This document shows positions 26,378 to 35,385 of a stretch of 64,000 nucleotides of DNA, in pieces; within the stretch, counting starts at the first letter, position 1, and each line of letters opens with the position of its first letter. The stretch covers positions 1-64,000 of the forward strand of contig NZ_JAPHAV010000013.1 in the NCBI RefSeq assembly GCF_026241335.1. The letters are read 5' to 3'. This stretch comes from Ochrobactrum chromiisoli (lineage in GTDB: Bacteria > Pseudomonadota > Alphaproteobacteria > Rhizobiales > Rhizobiaceae). The position numbers were made by a program, and so were the translations under genes. The notes under the pieces were generated by a model that worked only from the letters and a program-made list of their open reading frames with translations, was not told where the DNA came from and did not search any database.

Positions 26378-27068
26378 AATTGTCAATGCTTCAGGCGGAT
26401 ACGGCAAAACCGTGATCATCCGTGACGTCTCGCTAGAAGTAAAAAGTGGTGAAATCGTTGCTCTGCTTGGGCGAAACGGGGTTGGTAAATCAACATTAAT
26501 GCGGTTTGCAACTGCGCTCATTCCTGCCATGGGCGGGCATGTTGAAATCGATGGAAAGGCTGCAGGAGCCACACCGGCTAAAAGAGCGAAAATGGGGCTC
26601 GGCTATGTACCACAAGGGCGGTTTGTTTTTGCTCGGATGACAGTGGCAGAAAACATCGCTGTTGCCGCGGAAACCAACGGTCACAGCGGAAAACAAGCCA
26701 TTGAGGAATCTCTGGAAGACTTCCCTATTCTCAAGCAGAAACTGGATGATCTTGCCGGCGGGCTTTCGGGAGGACAGCAACAGATTCTGGCTCTTTCACG
26801 GGCCTTGGCTATTAAACCACGCATTCTGTTACTGGATGAGCCTACGGAAGGTGTGCAGCCTTCCATCATCGATGAAATGGCTGGCGTGTTGAAGCGGATC
26901 AATCGCGAGAGAGGGATCGCTATTCTGGTTGCAGAACAAGATCTCGATTTTTGTCTGTCGATCGCCAAACGTGCGTATGTGATGGAAAAAGGTGCAATCC
27001 GGCTTGAAACGGATCGCGATAGTTTGCGTGCAGATAAACAGCTGCAGCAAGAACTGTTGGGTGTCTAA
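26370..27068 (+). CDS. LivF/UrtE-type ABC ATPase
   Basis: The 232-residue ATPase has Walker A LLGRNGVGKSTL, Q loop YVPQGR, signature GGLSGGQQQ, Walker B ILLLDEPTEG and the LivF/UrtE-type EPTEGVQPSI motif. The ATG at 26370 overlaps the fused gene's stop and gives the normal family N-terminus. It forms the second ATPase of the importer. Confidence 0.9.
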   Translation: MFKIVNASGGYGKTVIIRDVSLEVKSGEIVALLGRNGVGKSTLMRFATALIPAMGGHVEIDGKAAGATPAKRAKMGLGYVPQGRFVFARMTVAENIAVAAETNGHSGKQAIEESLEDFPILKQKLDDLAGGLSGGQQQILALSRALAIKPRILLLDEPTEGVQPSIIDEMAGVLKRINRERGIAILVAEQDLDFCLSIAKRAYVMEKGAIRLETDRDSLRADKQLQQELLGV

Positions 27069-27069
27069 A

Positions 27070-27222
27070 ATGAACACGGGCATACAGTTTACTGAAGAAC
27101 AGAACAGGCATATCGCAAAGACATTAAAGCGTATTCGCGATGGATTGAATAAATTTCCTGTGAAGCTGGTCTATGAGCCTGCGCATGTGTACATACCGGA
27201 GGCTTTCGATGAAAAACAATAA
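27070..27222 (+). CDS. Small 50-residue protein between transporter and amidase
   Basis: I do not recognise it. It starts one base after the ATPase stop and ends 14 bases inside the amidase gene, so spacing supports a coupled real gene. The sequence is basic and helical at first (FTEEQNRHIAKTLKRIRDGL) and then reads NKFPVKLVYEPAHVYIPEAF, ending DEKQ. It could be an amidase accessory subunit analogous to small AtzG-like partners, but no similarity to that family is visible. Confidence 0.6.
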   Translation: MNTGIQFTEEQNRHIAKTLKRIRDGLNKFPVKLVYEPAHVYIPEAFDEKQ

Positions 27223-28573
27223 CCTAGGTCTCACGACTCAGATCGGGTTACTGGCTGATGGTACTGAAACGGCATGCTCGCTGGCGGAAAAGGCACTTGA
27301 TCGCGCTGAACAGCACCAGCAACTCAATGCGTTTGTAACGCTTGATCGTGCAGTGATTTTAGCACAGGCGACAGCCGCGGATAAAAGGCGGCAGACAGGT
27401 CAAACGCTCAGTGTTTTGGACGGAATACCGATTGCGGTGAAAGATAATTACTTGACCCGTGATTTCCCGACGACTGCCTGCTCGCATGCTTTGCCCAGCG
27501 AGCCGGAAAATACCGACGCGACAATCATTGCCAATCTGCGCAAAGCGGGAGTCGTGATCTTTGGTAAAACCAACATGCATGAATGGGCCTATGGGGCGAC
27601 AAACACCGTTTCCAGTTTTGGTATGACACGCAATCCACATAACATCAGTCATATCACCGGCGGCAGTAGCGGTGGCTCGGCTGTGGCTGTGGCTTGCGGG
27701 ATTGTCGCCGCAGCTTTAGGCAGTGACACTGGCGGATCTGTGCGTATTCCGGCTGCAGCTTGCGGAATCTATGGCTATAAACCAAGTTATGGCAGAGCTT
27801 CACGTCACGGCATTTTACCATTAAGCTGGTCACTAGACACACCCGGACCGCTGGCTACATCACTTGATGATATTGAACTTCTGTTGCCATATTTTTTTGG
27901 CATGGATTCTCATGATCTCACAACCCGACAATCATTAAATTTTCAAGGCGTGATAAAGAGTGATCAGCCGCGCCTCCTTAATCTCTCAGGCGCGTTTCTT
28001 GAACGTTCTGCATTGGTCGATGTTGCCATCAATGGTGCTTTATCTCGTTCCAATTCTGTGGTGATGGAGAGAGAGCTGGACAATATAGACAGCTATTTTT
28101 CAGCATGGGAAGCAATTCTACACTCTGAGGCATCATCCTACCATCAGCAAACCATGCAAGAAAGCCCGCAAAAATATAGCCCGATGACACTGGCGCATCT
28201 TGAAGCAGGAAACCTGTTGCAAAGCGTTGATTTGTTGAGAGCGCAACGTCTGCGGGCACATTTTCAACATTACCTATTAGAAAATTCTGCCCAATGGGAT
28301 GCGCTAGTGCTGCCGACACTGCCGGTTGTTGCTCCTAAAATTGGCGATGAGTGGCAAGAGTTTAGCGGACGAAAAGTGACAACACAGGATAGCATGACAT
28401 GGTTTTGCTGGATCGGAAATCTGTCCGGACTACCTTGTATTACATTGCCAGTCGCAACTGATGCAGCCTCGGGTCTGCCAATCGGGCTCATGCTAATGGG
28501 CAAGCCCGGGAAGGACGAAGAACTATTATCTACTGCCCGTTGGGTCGACAATCATCTGAGACGGGTTCAATAG
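27209..28573 (+). CDS. Amidase signature (AS) family amidase
   Basis: The 454-residue enzyme has the Ser-Ser-Lys centre: Lys in IAVKDNYLT, cis-Ser in TGGSSGGSAVAVA, nucleophile Ser in GSDTGGSVRIPAA. GYKPSYGRASRHGILPLSWS is typical of AS amidases. It hydrolyses an amide to acid and ammonia in the cytosol. GGAGG lies before the ATG at 27209; an in-frame upstream ATG is less likely. Its place after the importer suggests it acts on the imported substrate. A second amidase lies at 30432. Confidence 0.88.
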   Translation: MKNNNLGLTTQIGLLADGTETACSLAEKALDRAEQHQQLNAFVTLDRAVILAQATAADKRRQTGQTLSVLDGIPIAVKDNYLTRDFPTTACSHALPSEPENTDATIIANLRKAGVVIFGKTNMHEWAYGATNTVSSFGMTRNPHNISHITGGSSGGSAVAVACGIVAAALGSDTGGSVRIPAAACGIYGYKPSYGRASRHGILPLSWSLDTPGPLATSLDDIELLLPYFFGMDSHDLTTRQSLNFQGVIKSDQPRLLNLSGAFLERSALVDVAINGALSRSNSVVMERELDNIDSYFSAWEAILHSEASSYHQQTMQESPQKYSPMTLAHLEAGNLLQSVDLLRAQRLRAHFQHYLLENSAQWDALVLPTLPVVAPKIGDEWQEFSGRKVTTQDSMTWFCWIGNLSGLPCITLPVATDAASGLPIGLMLMGKPGKDEELLSTARWVDNHLRRVQ

Positions 28574-28578
28574 AGGTT

Positions 28579-29715
28579 ATGGGGCAGGAAACGATCAAAA
28601 TTGGCGTGCTGTTTTCTCAGACCGGGCCGATGTCGGTTACAGAAAATGCGCATATCAAAGGGATTGTCATCGCTTGTGAGGCCATCAATGCCAATGGTGG
28701 CATTGATGGAAAACTGGTGGAGCCGATCATTCTTAATCCCGAAGGGGATGACCAGCATTATGCAGCACTGGCAACCGACTTGATGTTAAAACATCAGGTC
28801 AACGCAATTTTTGGATGCTGCCTGTCGGCAAGCCGTAAGGCCGTATTGCCGATCATTGAGCGTTTTAACGGGATTTTATTTTATCCGTCGGTTTATGAGG
28901 GCTTCGAATACTCACCTAATGTAATTTATGGTGGCGCTGTACCCAACCAAGTGGTTGTTCCGCTATTGGAATATATCTTTGCTCATTATGGCACGCAGAT
29001 TGCCTTGGTTGGTTCTGATACGCTCTATGCCCGCGAAGTTAACCGGATCGTTAGCGAGTTTGTTGCTGAAAGCGGTGGCACAGTGGTGGAGGAGCTGTAT
29101 TTCCCGTTTGGCACAAACCCTGCACGTTTTGATGCGGCTCTGAAACGTCTGGCTGAAAAGGGGGCTGATACTATCGTTTCCACTGTCGTCGGTGAAGATA
29201 GTATTACCTTATATAATGCCGGGGTTCATCTGACTGATGGGCAAAAACACTTGGCAATCGCCTCCTTGACGACAACAGAAACAGAACTGGCACGGATGAA
29301 GCCGGAAGCCCGTTCGGGGCATATATCGGCATTGCCCTATTTTGGGTCTTTGGAGACACCGCAAAATGCTCAATTTGTTGCGACTTTCCAAAAACGTTAT
29401 GGGCAGGACTGTGTTCCCAGTGTCTACAGCGAAGCCTGTTATGCACTTGTGCATTTATTCGCAGATGCGGTACGCCAAAGTGGTAGTCTCGAAACAGATG
29501 CTATATTAGCGGCTTTGTCAGGGGCGGTATTCAAGGGGCCAGGTGGGGATATGTTTGTTGATATGGATACGAACCATTTTGCATTGCGGCCGCATGTCGG
29601 AAAATCGAACAGTGACGGGCACTTTGAGGTGGTCTGGCGTAGTGCAGCTGTGGTGCGGCCTGATCCTTATCTGATTTCTTATGACCGCTCCTTGAATAAT
29701 CGTGTTACTCGATGA
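28579..29715 (+). CDS. amiC: AmiC-like cytosolic amide-sensing protein
   Basis: The 378-residue protein has the same fold as the importer binding protein (IKIGVLFSQTGPMSVTENAH; CCLSASRKAVLPIIERFNGI; FYPSVYEGFEY) but no signal peptide. That is the hallmark of AmiC, which holds AmiR inactive until amide is bound. Its stop overlaps the amiR-like start by ATGA, as expected for a sensor-regulator pair. The start is taken at ATG 28579, six bases after the amidase stop. Confidence 0.87.
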   Translation: MGQETIKIGVLFSQTGPMSVTENAHIKGIVIACEAINANGGIDGKLVEPIILNPEGDDQHYAALATDLMLKHQVNAIFGCCLSASRKAVLPIIERFNGILFYPSVYEGFEYSPNVIYGGAVPNQVVVPLLEYIFAHYGTQIALVGSDTLYAREVNRIVSEFVAESGGTVVEELYFPFGTNPARFDAALKRLAEKGADTIVSTVVGEDSITLYNAGVHLTDGQKHLAIASLTTTETELARMKPEARSGHISALPYFGSLETPQNAQFVATFQKRYGQDCVPSVYSEACYALVHLFADAVRQSGSLETDAILAALSGAVFKGPGGDMFVDMDTNHFALRPHVGKSNSDGHFEVVWRSAAVVRPDPYLISYDRSLNNRVTR

Positions 29716-30311
29716 GCGAACGTCTGCCGCTCGAGAATGGCAGCTTGTTGCGCCAGCTACGGCGCATACGAATTCTTGTCATTCATCCCGATGATCAGGA
29801 ACGTGAAATGTTCCTGGCCCATCTGAAACGGGTGGGCTGTCAGGTGGAGAGTGTGTGGCCAGCGCCGGAAAGCTTGCCAGACTATGTTGACGTAGTGTTC
29901 TTTGTGATCAACCGGATCCATAATGAAAAATCGCTGACATGGATGGCAACGAGTGAATCTATTGCAAGAATTGCCATTATTTCTTTCGAAACTCCGGAAA
30001 TTCTGGCGGAACTGCAACGGATGAATGTGCATGGGGTGATCTCAAAGCCAATCCGCATCTTCGGCATTTTGGCGGCACTCACCACAGCCATTGGACTGGC
30101 AAATCATGAAAACCGCCTAAAACAGCGGATAAAATCGCTGGATGAGACTTTGAAAGCGCGACGCAAGATTGAAAAGGCAGTCGCTGTTCTGTCGCAAACA
30201 CGCAATATCTCGGAGGAAGAGGCCTATAAGAGACTTCGGGATAAAGCGATGCAAACCAATGTGAGTATTGCAACGATTGCAGATGCAATTATTGCGACAG
30301 ACGGGATCTAG
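29712..30311 (+). CDS. amiR: AmiR-like ANTAR-domain transcription antiterminator
   Basis: The 199-residue protein has a pseudo-receiver half (RRIRILVIHPDDQEREMFLA; VHGVISKPIRIFGILAALTT) and a coiled-coil plus ANTAR domain (about 115-195) with KARRKIEKAVAVLSQTRNIS, EEEAYKRLRDKAMQTNVSIA and TIADAIIATDGI. ANTAR proteins bind hexaloop RNA hairpins and prevent termination. The partner AmiC-like protein is directly upstream. The candidate target is the leader at 22292-22367, 7 kb upstream in the same operon. Confidence 0.9.
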   Translation: MSERLPLENGSLLRQLRRIRILVIHPDDQEREMFLAHLKRVGCQVESVWPAPESLPDYVDVVFFVINRIHNEKSLTWMATSESIARIAIISFETPEILAELQRMNVHGVISKPIRIFGILAALTTAIGLANHENRLKQRIKSLDETLKARRKIEKAVAVLSQTRNISEEEAYKRLRDKAMQTNVSIATIADAIIATDGI

Positions 30312-30326
30312 ATGTTGCCCAATGCG

Positions 30327-30351
30327 AGGCGCTGTAAAACCGGCAGCGCCT
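30327..30351 (+). repeat. 8-bp inverted repeat between amiR-like and second amidase genes
   Basis: AGGCGCTG, nine-base loop, CAGCGCCT. A second stem (TGAGGC...GCCTCG) follows at about 30374-30400. No T run is present, so these are more likely RNA folding or processing elements of the operon than terminators. The loop is not an ANTAR-like hexaloop. Confidence 0.45.
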
Positions 30352-30431
30352 AGGCAAAGTTCAGCCTGTTGCTGAGGCGCGACAGTTGGATCAGGCCTCG
30401 GGCAAAATAATCAAACGACGGGGGATAAAAT

Positions 30432-31802
30432 TTGGTCTATCCGCATACTGGAAAATCGATCGGGCAGCTTTCAGTCCTGCTGCAAAGTGGTGCATTGGAT
30501 CCGCAGGCACTGACAGAAGAAGTGTTGGATGCGATCCACAATCACCCTGATCAAGCTATTTTTGTGCATACGACTTCCGAGCGCGCTATGTGTGAAGCGG
30601 CGGCTTCTTCCAAGCGTTTGCGCGAGGGACGCTCCCTTGGCGTTCTCGACGGAATTCCGGTTGCGTGGAAAGACCTGTTTGATTTTGAAGGTCGGGTGAC
30701 TACGGCGGGCTCAATTGTTTTAGCCAGTGAAGCACCTGCTTCAAGCGATGCGCAAGTTGTGCAAGCACTGACTCTTGCTGGAATGGTCAGTGTCGGTTGT
30801 GTAAATATGAGTGAATTTGCCTTCTCGGGCCTTGGCATCAATCCGCATTACGGCACGCCTCTTAATCCCGTATCTCAAGATGGCGGTCGATTGCCTGGTG
30901 GTTCTTCATCCGGCTCCGCGGTAGCTGTGGCTAGCGGTTTAGTGCCGGTCTCAATCGGCACTGATACCGGCGGATCGGTGCGTATTCCCGCAGCGTTTAA
31001 CGGAATTGTCGGTTATAAAGCCACGCGCGGACGCTATGCGATGCAAGGTGTCTTTCCGCTGGCGAAAAGCCTCGATTCTCTTGGGCCTTTATGCCGGACC
31101 GTGCAAGATGCGATCTGGATTGATGCGGCGATGCGTGGCGTAAACGGCGCCAGCCTGCCACATAGCAACGTCAAACAACTGCGTTTGGTGGTGCCGGAAA
31201 CGATCTTCTTTGACGATGCAGAGCCGGAGGTGATTACCGCCTTTGAGGCCGCGCTCGAGCGTTTGCAAAAAGCCGGTGTTACAATTCGACGTCAGAAATT
31301 CCCTGTTTTTGATACAATCTTTGCCTTAATGTTGAAATACGGGCCACTGGTTACAGCAGAAGCTTTTGCGCTGCATCGCCATCGTCTGGCAGGCAAACAA
31401 GCCGACCAGATGGATCCACGAGTGGTCGCCCGTACCCGACTTGGTGAGAACACGTCGCTTGGCGATTACCTGGATATTTTAAGTGCGCGTGAGGCACTAA
31501 TTGCAGAATTTAATGCGATGATTTTGCCGGGAGAATTGCTCGTCTCGCCGACTTTACCGCATGTTGCAGCAAAAATAGAACCACTGCTCGGTGATGACGA
31601 TTTGTTCGTGCAAACCAATGCCAAAACCTTGCGCAACACTTTGATCGGTAATTTTCTGGATTGGTGCGGCATCTCGATCCCTTGCGGTCTCGGTGCGGCG
31701 GGGATGCCAGTCGGGCTGCTGTTATCAGCGCTGCCAGGTCAGGATTTGCATTTGCTATCCGCAGCTCAGACTGTAGAACATCAAATAAGAGATTATCTCT
31801 GA
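30432..31802 (+). CDS. Second amidase signature family enzyme
   Basis: The 456-residue enzyme has Lys in PVAWKDLFDF, GGSSSGSAVAVA and nucleophile Ser in GTDTGGSVRIPAA. Its length and PRRC-like C-terminus (GNFLDWCGISIPCGLGAAGM) match AtzF/allophanate-hydrolase-like and glutamyl-amidase-like AS proteins. Translation appears to begin at TTG 30432 after GGGGAT. It differs clearly from the amidase at 27209, so the locus may handle a diamide or two successive amide bonds. Confidence 0.82.
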   Translation: MVYPHTGKSIGQLSVLLQSGALDPQALTEEVLDAIHNHPDQAIFVHTTSERAMCEAAASSKRLREGRSLGVLDGIPVAWKDLFDFEGRVTTAGSIVLASEAPASSDAQVVQALTLAGMVSVGCVNMSEFAFSGLGINPHYGTPLNPVSQDGGRLPGGSSSGSAVAVASGLVPVSIGTDTGGSVRIPAAFNGIVGYKATRGRYAMQGVFPLAKSLDSLGPLCRTVQDAIWIDAAMRGVNGASLPHSNVKQLRLVVPETIFFDDAEPEVITAFEAALERLQKAGVTIRRQKFPVFDTIFALMLKYGPLVTAEAFALHRHRLAGKQADQMDPRVVARTRLGENTSLGDYLDILSAREALIAEFNAMILPGELLVSPTLPHVAAKIEPLLGDDDLFVQTNAKTLRNTLIGNFLDWCGISIPCGLGAAGMPVGLLLSALPGQDLHLLSAAQTVEHQIRDYL

Positions 31803-31945
31803 CTTGAAGATTAAATATCTACAGTATTGTTTTGTTCAAGTGCACAAACGAACCACGCGAACCTTTGAACTTAGACCATGGCAAAATAGGACTTTGTCAT
31901 AAGATTAAGTTCTTAGGCCTGCTGCCGGTTTTTTCGGACACCCAA

Positions 31946-32046
31946 TTAGGCTGATCCCACCTTGTTTTCAAATTCCATCGAGCTGAGATAGCCCAGTGCC
32001 GAATGCCGACGCTTCGGATTCTAGAAGCGGCCGTTTGGCTTTTCGG
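31946..32046 (-). pseudogene. IS3-family transposase (OrfB) C-terminal scar
   Basis: The minus strand reads EKPNGRF, a TAG, then NPKRRHSALGYLSSMEFENK and VGSA before a TAA at 31946. It is the end of an IS3-type integrase core with Tyr changed to a stop. Just beyond the stop comes TGTCCGAAAAAACCGGCAG, which looks like an element end. The rest of the element is gone. Confidence 0.75.
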
Positions 32047-32471
32047 ACTGAATGTCCAACTCGGGATAGAAAGCGGACTACCCGTTCGGAGAACGTAGAA
32101 AGTGATACCTGTAATTAATAATTGTCGCTCCTGAGGACACAGGCTTGTGATTCCCATCTAAACGAGTAATGACTTTTGGAGGGATCAACTTGTGACTACA
32201 CCCTTTAACGCCTGACCTCTCATTCGAAAAAGGTTGAAATCCTCCGTTCTAAGAGGCTTGAATAACATACGAGCAGTTTTCCCTTGGCGTGAGTTTGAAG
32301 GATGGCGTGCACATTATTTGTCGTGGCTCGTCAATTTGTTCATTAGCTAGAGCGGGGACGGTCACCATAGACTTGGTAAGTAAACAGAATTGTACGAGGG
32401 CACCGGATCTTTGTTAACGAGGATGATCTTACCCTGCTTGCGATTTAATCTGGAAACCGGACTGTCGATTG
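32047..32471. other. Intergenic stretch upstream of the recombinase
   Basis: About 425 bases with no coding signal I can support. It holds the probable promoter of the recombinase gene and perhaps further decayed element sequence near the IS3 scar. Confidence 0.4.
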
Positions 32472-33620
32472 ATGAGCACCCTAAAACCTGCCTCTTCTGA
32501 TATCAAGAAACGCACAGAACAACTCGACACTCTGGCCGCGATCCTGCCCATGGACCGCCGTGATCGATTGGCAGAGCTGCTAACCGATCAAGACGTTGAA
32601 ACGCTACGCCATCTCGCCAAGCACGGCATGGGCGACAACAGCCTGCGCGCTCTGACTTCAGATCTGGCTTATTTGGAAGCGTGGGCCGGCGCTGCAACGG
32701 GACAAGCCCTCCCCTGGCCAGCACCAGAAACATTATTGCTTAAATTTGTCGCCCATCATTTGGGGCATCCCGAACACCGTGAGATCGATCCCGACCATGG
32801 CATGCCTGCACATGTCGAAATGGAATTGCGACAGCAGGGAGTTTTGCGTGTCGCAGGCCCGCATGCGCCATCAACCGTGCGTCGTCGACTGGCCAACTGG
32901 TCCACCCTCACCCGCTGGCGTGGCCTTGCGGGTTCATTTGCTACCGCTTCCCTGAAATCTGCAATCCGACTTGCGGTACGAGCGATCAATCAGCCACGAG
33001 TACGCAAGAGTGCCAATGCCATCACCGCTGACATTTTAACGAAAATGCTAGCGACCTGTCGCGGTAACGATCTGCGTGCCCTGCGTGATCGGGCCATATT
33101 GATGGTAGCCTTTGCCTCTGGTGGTCGCCGCCGGAGCGAAATTGCCGGATTGCGCGTTAGCCAACTCATTGAACAAGAACCAATCGCAACGAATGATGGC
33201 CCTCCCCTTCCCTCACTGGCTATTCATCTTGGCCGCACCAAAATCAGCTCCGCGGATCAGGACGCTCTGGTTTATCTGACTGGCGCTCCGGTTGAAGCGC
33301 TCAGAGCCTGGCTTAAAGCAGCAAACATTGCCAAGGGCAGCGTGTTTCGCAAGATTGATCGCTGGGGCAATGTCTCGGTGCGCGCCCTGGAACCAAGCGC
33401 GATTAATGCCATTGTCAAACAACGCGCCAAACTGGCTGGACTTGATCCGCAAGCATTCTCAGCACATGGTCTGCGTGCCGGCTATCTGACGGAAGCGGCC
33501 AATCGCGGCATTCCGCTGCCCGAGGCCATGGAGCAATCCCGCCATCGCTCCGTGCAGCAAGCATCCGAATATTACAACAATGCCCAACGGCGCAGCGGAC
33601 GGGCATCACGGTTGTTGTGA
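32472..33620 (+). CDS. Tyrosine recombinase (phage-integrase family)
   Basis: The 382-residue protein has a core-binding N-terminal part (DRRDRLAELLTDQDVETLRH, DLAYLEAWAGAATGQALPWP) and a catalytic domain with Arg in GGRRRSEIAGL, His-x-x-Arg in SAHGLRAGY, His in QSRHRS and nucleophile Tyr in ASEYYNNA. It starts at ATG 32472 after a TTG. Such recombinases near repABC loci resolve replicon dimers or integrate genomic islands. An attachment site was not identified. Confidence 0.87.
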   Translation: MSTLKPASSDIKKRTEQLDTLAAILPMDRRDRLAELLTDQDVETLRHLAKHGMGDNSLRALTSDLAYLEAWAGAATGQALPWPAPETLLLKFVAHHLGHPEHREIDPDHGMPAHVEMELRQQGVLRVAGPHAPSTVRRRLANWSTLTRWRGLAGSFATASLKSAIRLAVRAINQPRVRKSANAITADILTKMLATCRGNDLRALRDRAILMVAFASGGRRRSEIAGLRVSQLIEQEPIATNDGPPLPSLAIHLGRTKISSADQDALVYLTGAPVEALRAWLKAANIAKGSVFRKIDRWGNVSVRALEPSAINAIVKQRAKLAGLDPQAFSAHGLRAGYLTEAANRGIPLPEAMEQSRHRSVQQASEYYNNAQRRSGRASRLL

Positions 33621-34080
33621 GAAGTGAACAACAGACATTTGTCATTAATCCCACGCTACGGCTATTCAACTCATCTCTATCCGGACGTTGAACAGGCTAA
33701 CTCATTAATTGAACATGATGAAAGGTACGAATCTGGTACCGCGCAGGATTTAGCCGAGACCTCAACTCGTGATCATTAGGTCCAAGACCAGCAAGACAAT
33801 ATAAAAGCTTACCCCTGAACGCCGCCCCCCACTGTTCCGAGGGTATTGGAGCAAGAAACTGAACATCCTACCCGAATCAAATTCTCTAGAAGATAACCCT
33901 GCCGATCAAATTTAAACCTCAATTTATATTTCACCAGAAGAATTAATTCTGAAATATCAACCTAAGAGATTGAAGTTAAATATCATTTAGTCAACCAATG
34001 AGTGAGTTAACTCTTGATTAACTAAAAATTTCTTGCGGAAATCGCTTATCTCGCTATCATCACACTATATAAGCAATTCA
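33621..34080. promoter_or_regulatory. repABC upstream region
   Basis: About 460 AT-rich bases before repA. A perfect palindrome GAGTTAACTC lies at 34004-34013, followed by TTGATT and further GTTAA/TTAAC motifs, as expected for the RepA/RepB-repressed promoter. No gene is visible in the region. Confidence 0.5.
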
Positions 34081-35316
34081 ATGCAAAATGTCGTGATGGA
34101 AGTATTCGCTGTGAGCGCATTAAATTCCCAGTATCTTACCGATGTATATGGATCCATTGGGCAACAAGCTGAGATTCTTTCGTCATCGTTGCAGGCTATG
34201 AGCGAGGCCCTCTTTCCTCCTACTGCCTCGAAAGAACTTCGAAAATTTACATCCACGGAAGCTGCGAAGCTGATAGGCGTTTCTGATTCTCATCTTCGCA
34301 AGCTGAGCATCGCGGGTGATGGACCGCAGCCCGAAACTTCCTCAAACGGTCGTCGTCTCTACACCCTGAGAGACATTAACGCCCTCCGAAAATTACTCGC
34401 TGATAACATCCGAGGTCGTGATCCTATAGAAATATTACCGCATCGCAGGAAGCATGAACACTTACAGGTACTGGCAGTTACTAACTTCAAAGGCGGATCC
34501 GGAAAGACAACTACGTCTGCGCACTTAGCTCAATATTTTGCTCTTCAGGGATACAGGGTTCTCGCTATCGATCTCGACCCACAGGCATCTTTATCTGCAC
34601 TTCTTGGTGTTATGCCTGAAGTGGATGTGGGCTCCAACCAAACTTTGTATGCAGCCATTCGTTACGATGAAGAAAAACAGCCGTTTACCGAAGTAATCCG
34701 CAAAACATATTTTGATGGACTTCACCTAGTACCCGGAAACTTAGAGCTCATGGAGTTCGAACACACGACACCAAAAGCTTTGTCCTCTGGTGATCGCAAT
34801 GAGCCATTGTTCTTTATGCGAGTATCAGAGGCTATCGATCAAGTTGCGGATGAATACGATATAGTTGTAATCGACTGCCCCCCTCAGTTGGGCTTTCTTA
34901 CCCTATCAGGTCTATGTGCAGCGACATCAATGATTGTTACCGTGCATCCTCAGATGCTTGATGTTTCTAGTATGTCACAGTTTCTGCTAATGACGCGGGA
35001 CCTGCTATCAGTCGTCAAAGATGCTGGTGGAAATCTTCAGTATGACTTCATTCGGTATTTGCTGACACGATACGAGCCGCAGGATGCGCCACAAACAAAA
35101 GTAGCCGCCCTACTCCGTAATCTTTTCGATGACAGTGTATTGGTAAATCCAATGCTTAAGTCAGCAGCTGTATCGGATGCAGGCCTGTCTAAGCAAACAC
35201 TCTATGAAATTGGAAGAGAGAGCTTAACGCGTTCAACATATGACCGCGCAAAGGAAGCCCTCGATTCTGTAAATGCTGAGATAGAAGCTTTAGTGAAAAA
35301 AGCTTGGGGACGTTAG
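34081..35316 (+). CDS. repA: RepA plasmid partition ATPase (ParA family) of repABC
   Basis: The protein has an N-terminal helix-turn-helix (FTSTEAAKLIGVSDSHLRKL) and a ParA ATPase domain with deviant Walker A FKGGSGKTTTSAH, Walker A' LAIDLDPQASLSALLG and Walker B IVVIDCPPQLGFLTLS. It segregates the replicon with RepB and represses the operon. Length is about 411 residues from ATG 34081; ATG 34096 is also possible and neither has a strong ribosome site. It is followed by parS sites and repB. Confidence 0.93.
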   Translation: MQNVVMEVFAVSALNSQYLTDVYGSIGQQAEILSSSLQAMSEALFPPTASKELRKFTSTEAAKLIGVSDSHLRKLSIAGDGPQPETSSNGRRLYTLRDINALRKLLADNIRGRDPIEILPHRRKHEHLQVLAVTNFKGGSGKTTTSAHLAQYFALQGYRVLAIDLDPQASLSALLGVMPEVDVGSNQTLYAAIRYDEEKQPFTEVIRKTYFDGLHLVPGNLELMEFEHTTPKALSSGDRNEPLFFMRVSEAIDQVADEYDIVVIDCPPQLGFLTLSGLCAATSMIVTVHPQMLDVSSMSQFLLMTRDLLSVVKDAGGNLQYDFIRYLLTRYEPQDAPQTKVAALLRNLFDDSVLVNPMLKSAAVSDAGLSKQTLYEIGRESLTRSTYDRAKEALDSVNAEIEALVKKAWGR

Positions 35317-35326
35317 CTATATAGTT

Positions 35327-35373
35327 GTTGGTACGTCCCAACAGCACATTCAAAACTGTTGGGACGTACCAAC
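35327..35373. promoter_or_regulatory. Inverted pair of parS centromere sites between repA and repB
   Basis: GTTGGTACGTCCCAAC at 35327-35342 and GTTGGGACGTACCAAC at 35358-35373 are exact reverse complements, each a 16-bp near-palindrome. With flanking CAG/CTG they form an 18-bp perfect inverted repeat around a 13-base gap. This matches the form and place of repABC parS sites bound by RepB. Confidence 0.85.
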
Positions 35374-35385
35374 GCCGAGGACAAG

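Noticed and set aside
30327..30351. Second ANTAR target before the second amidase
   Set aside because: The stem is strong, but the loop has nine bases and no T run follows.
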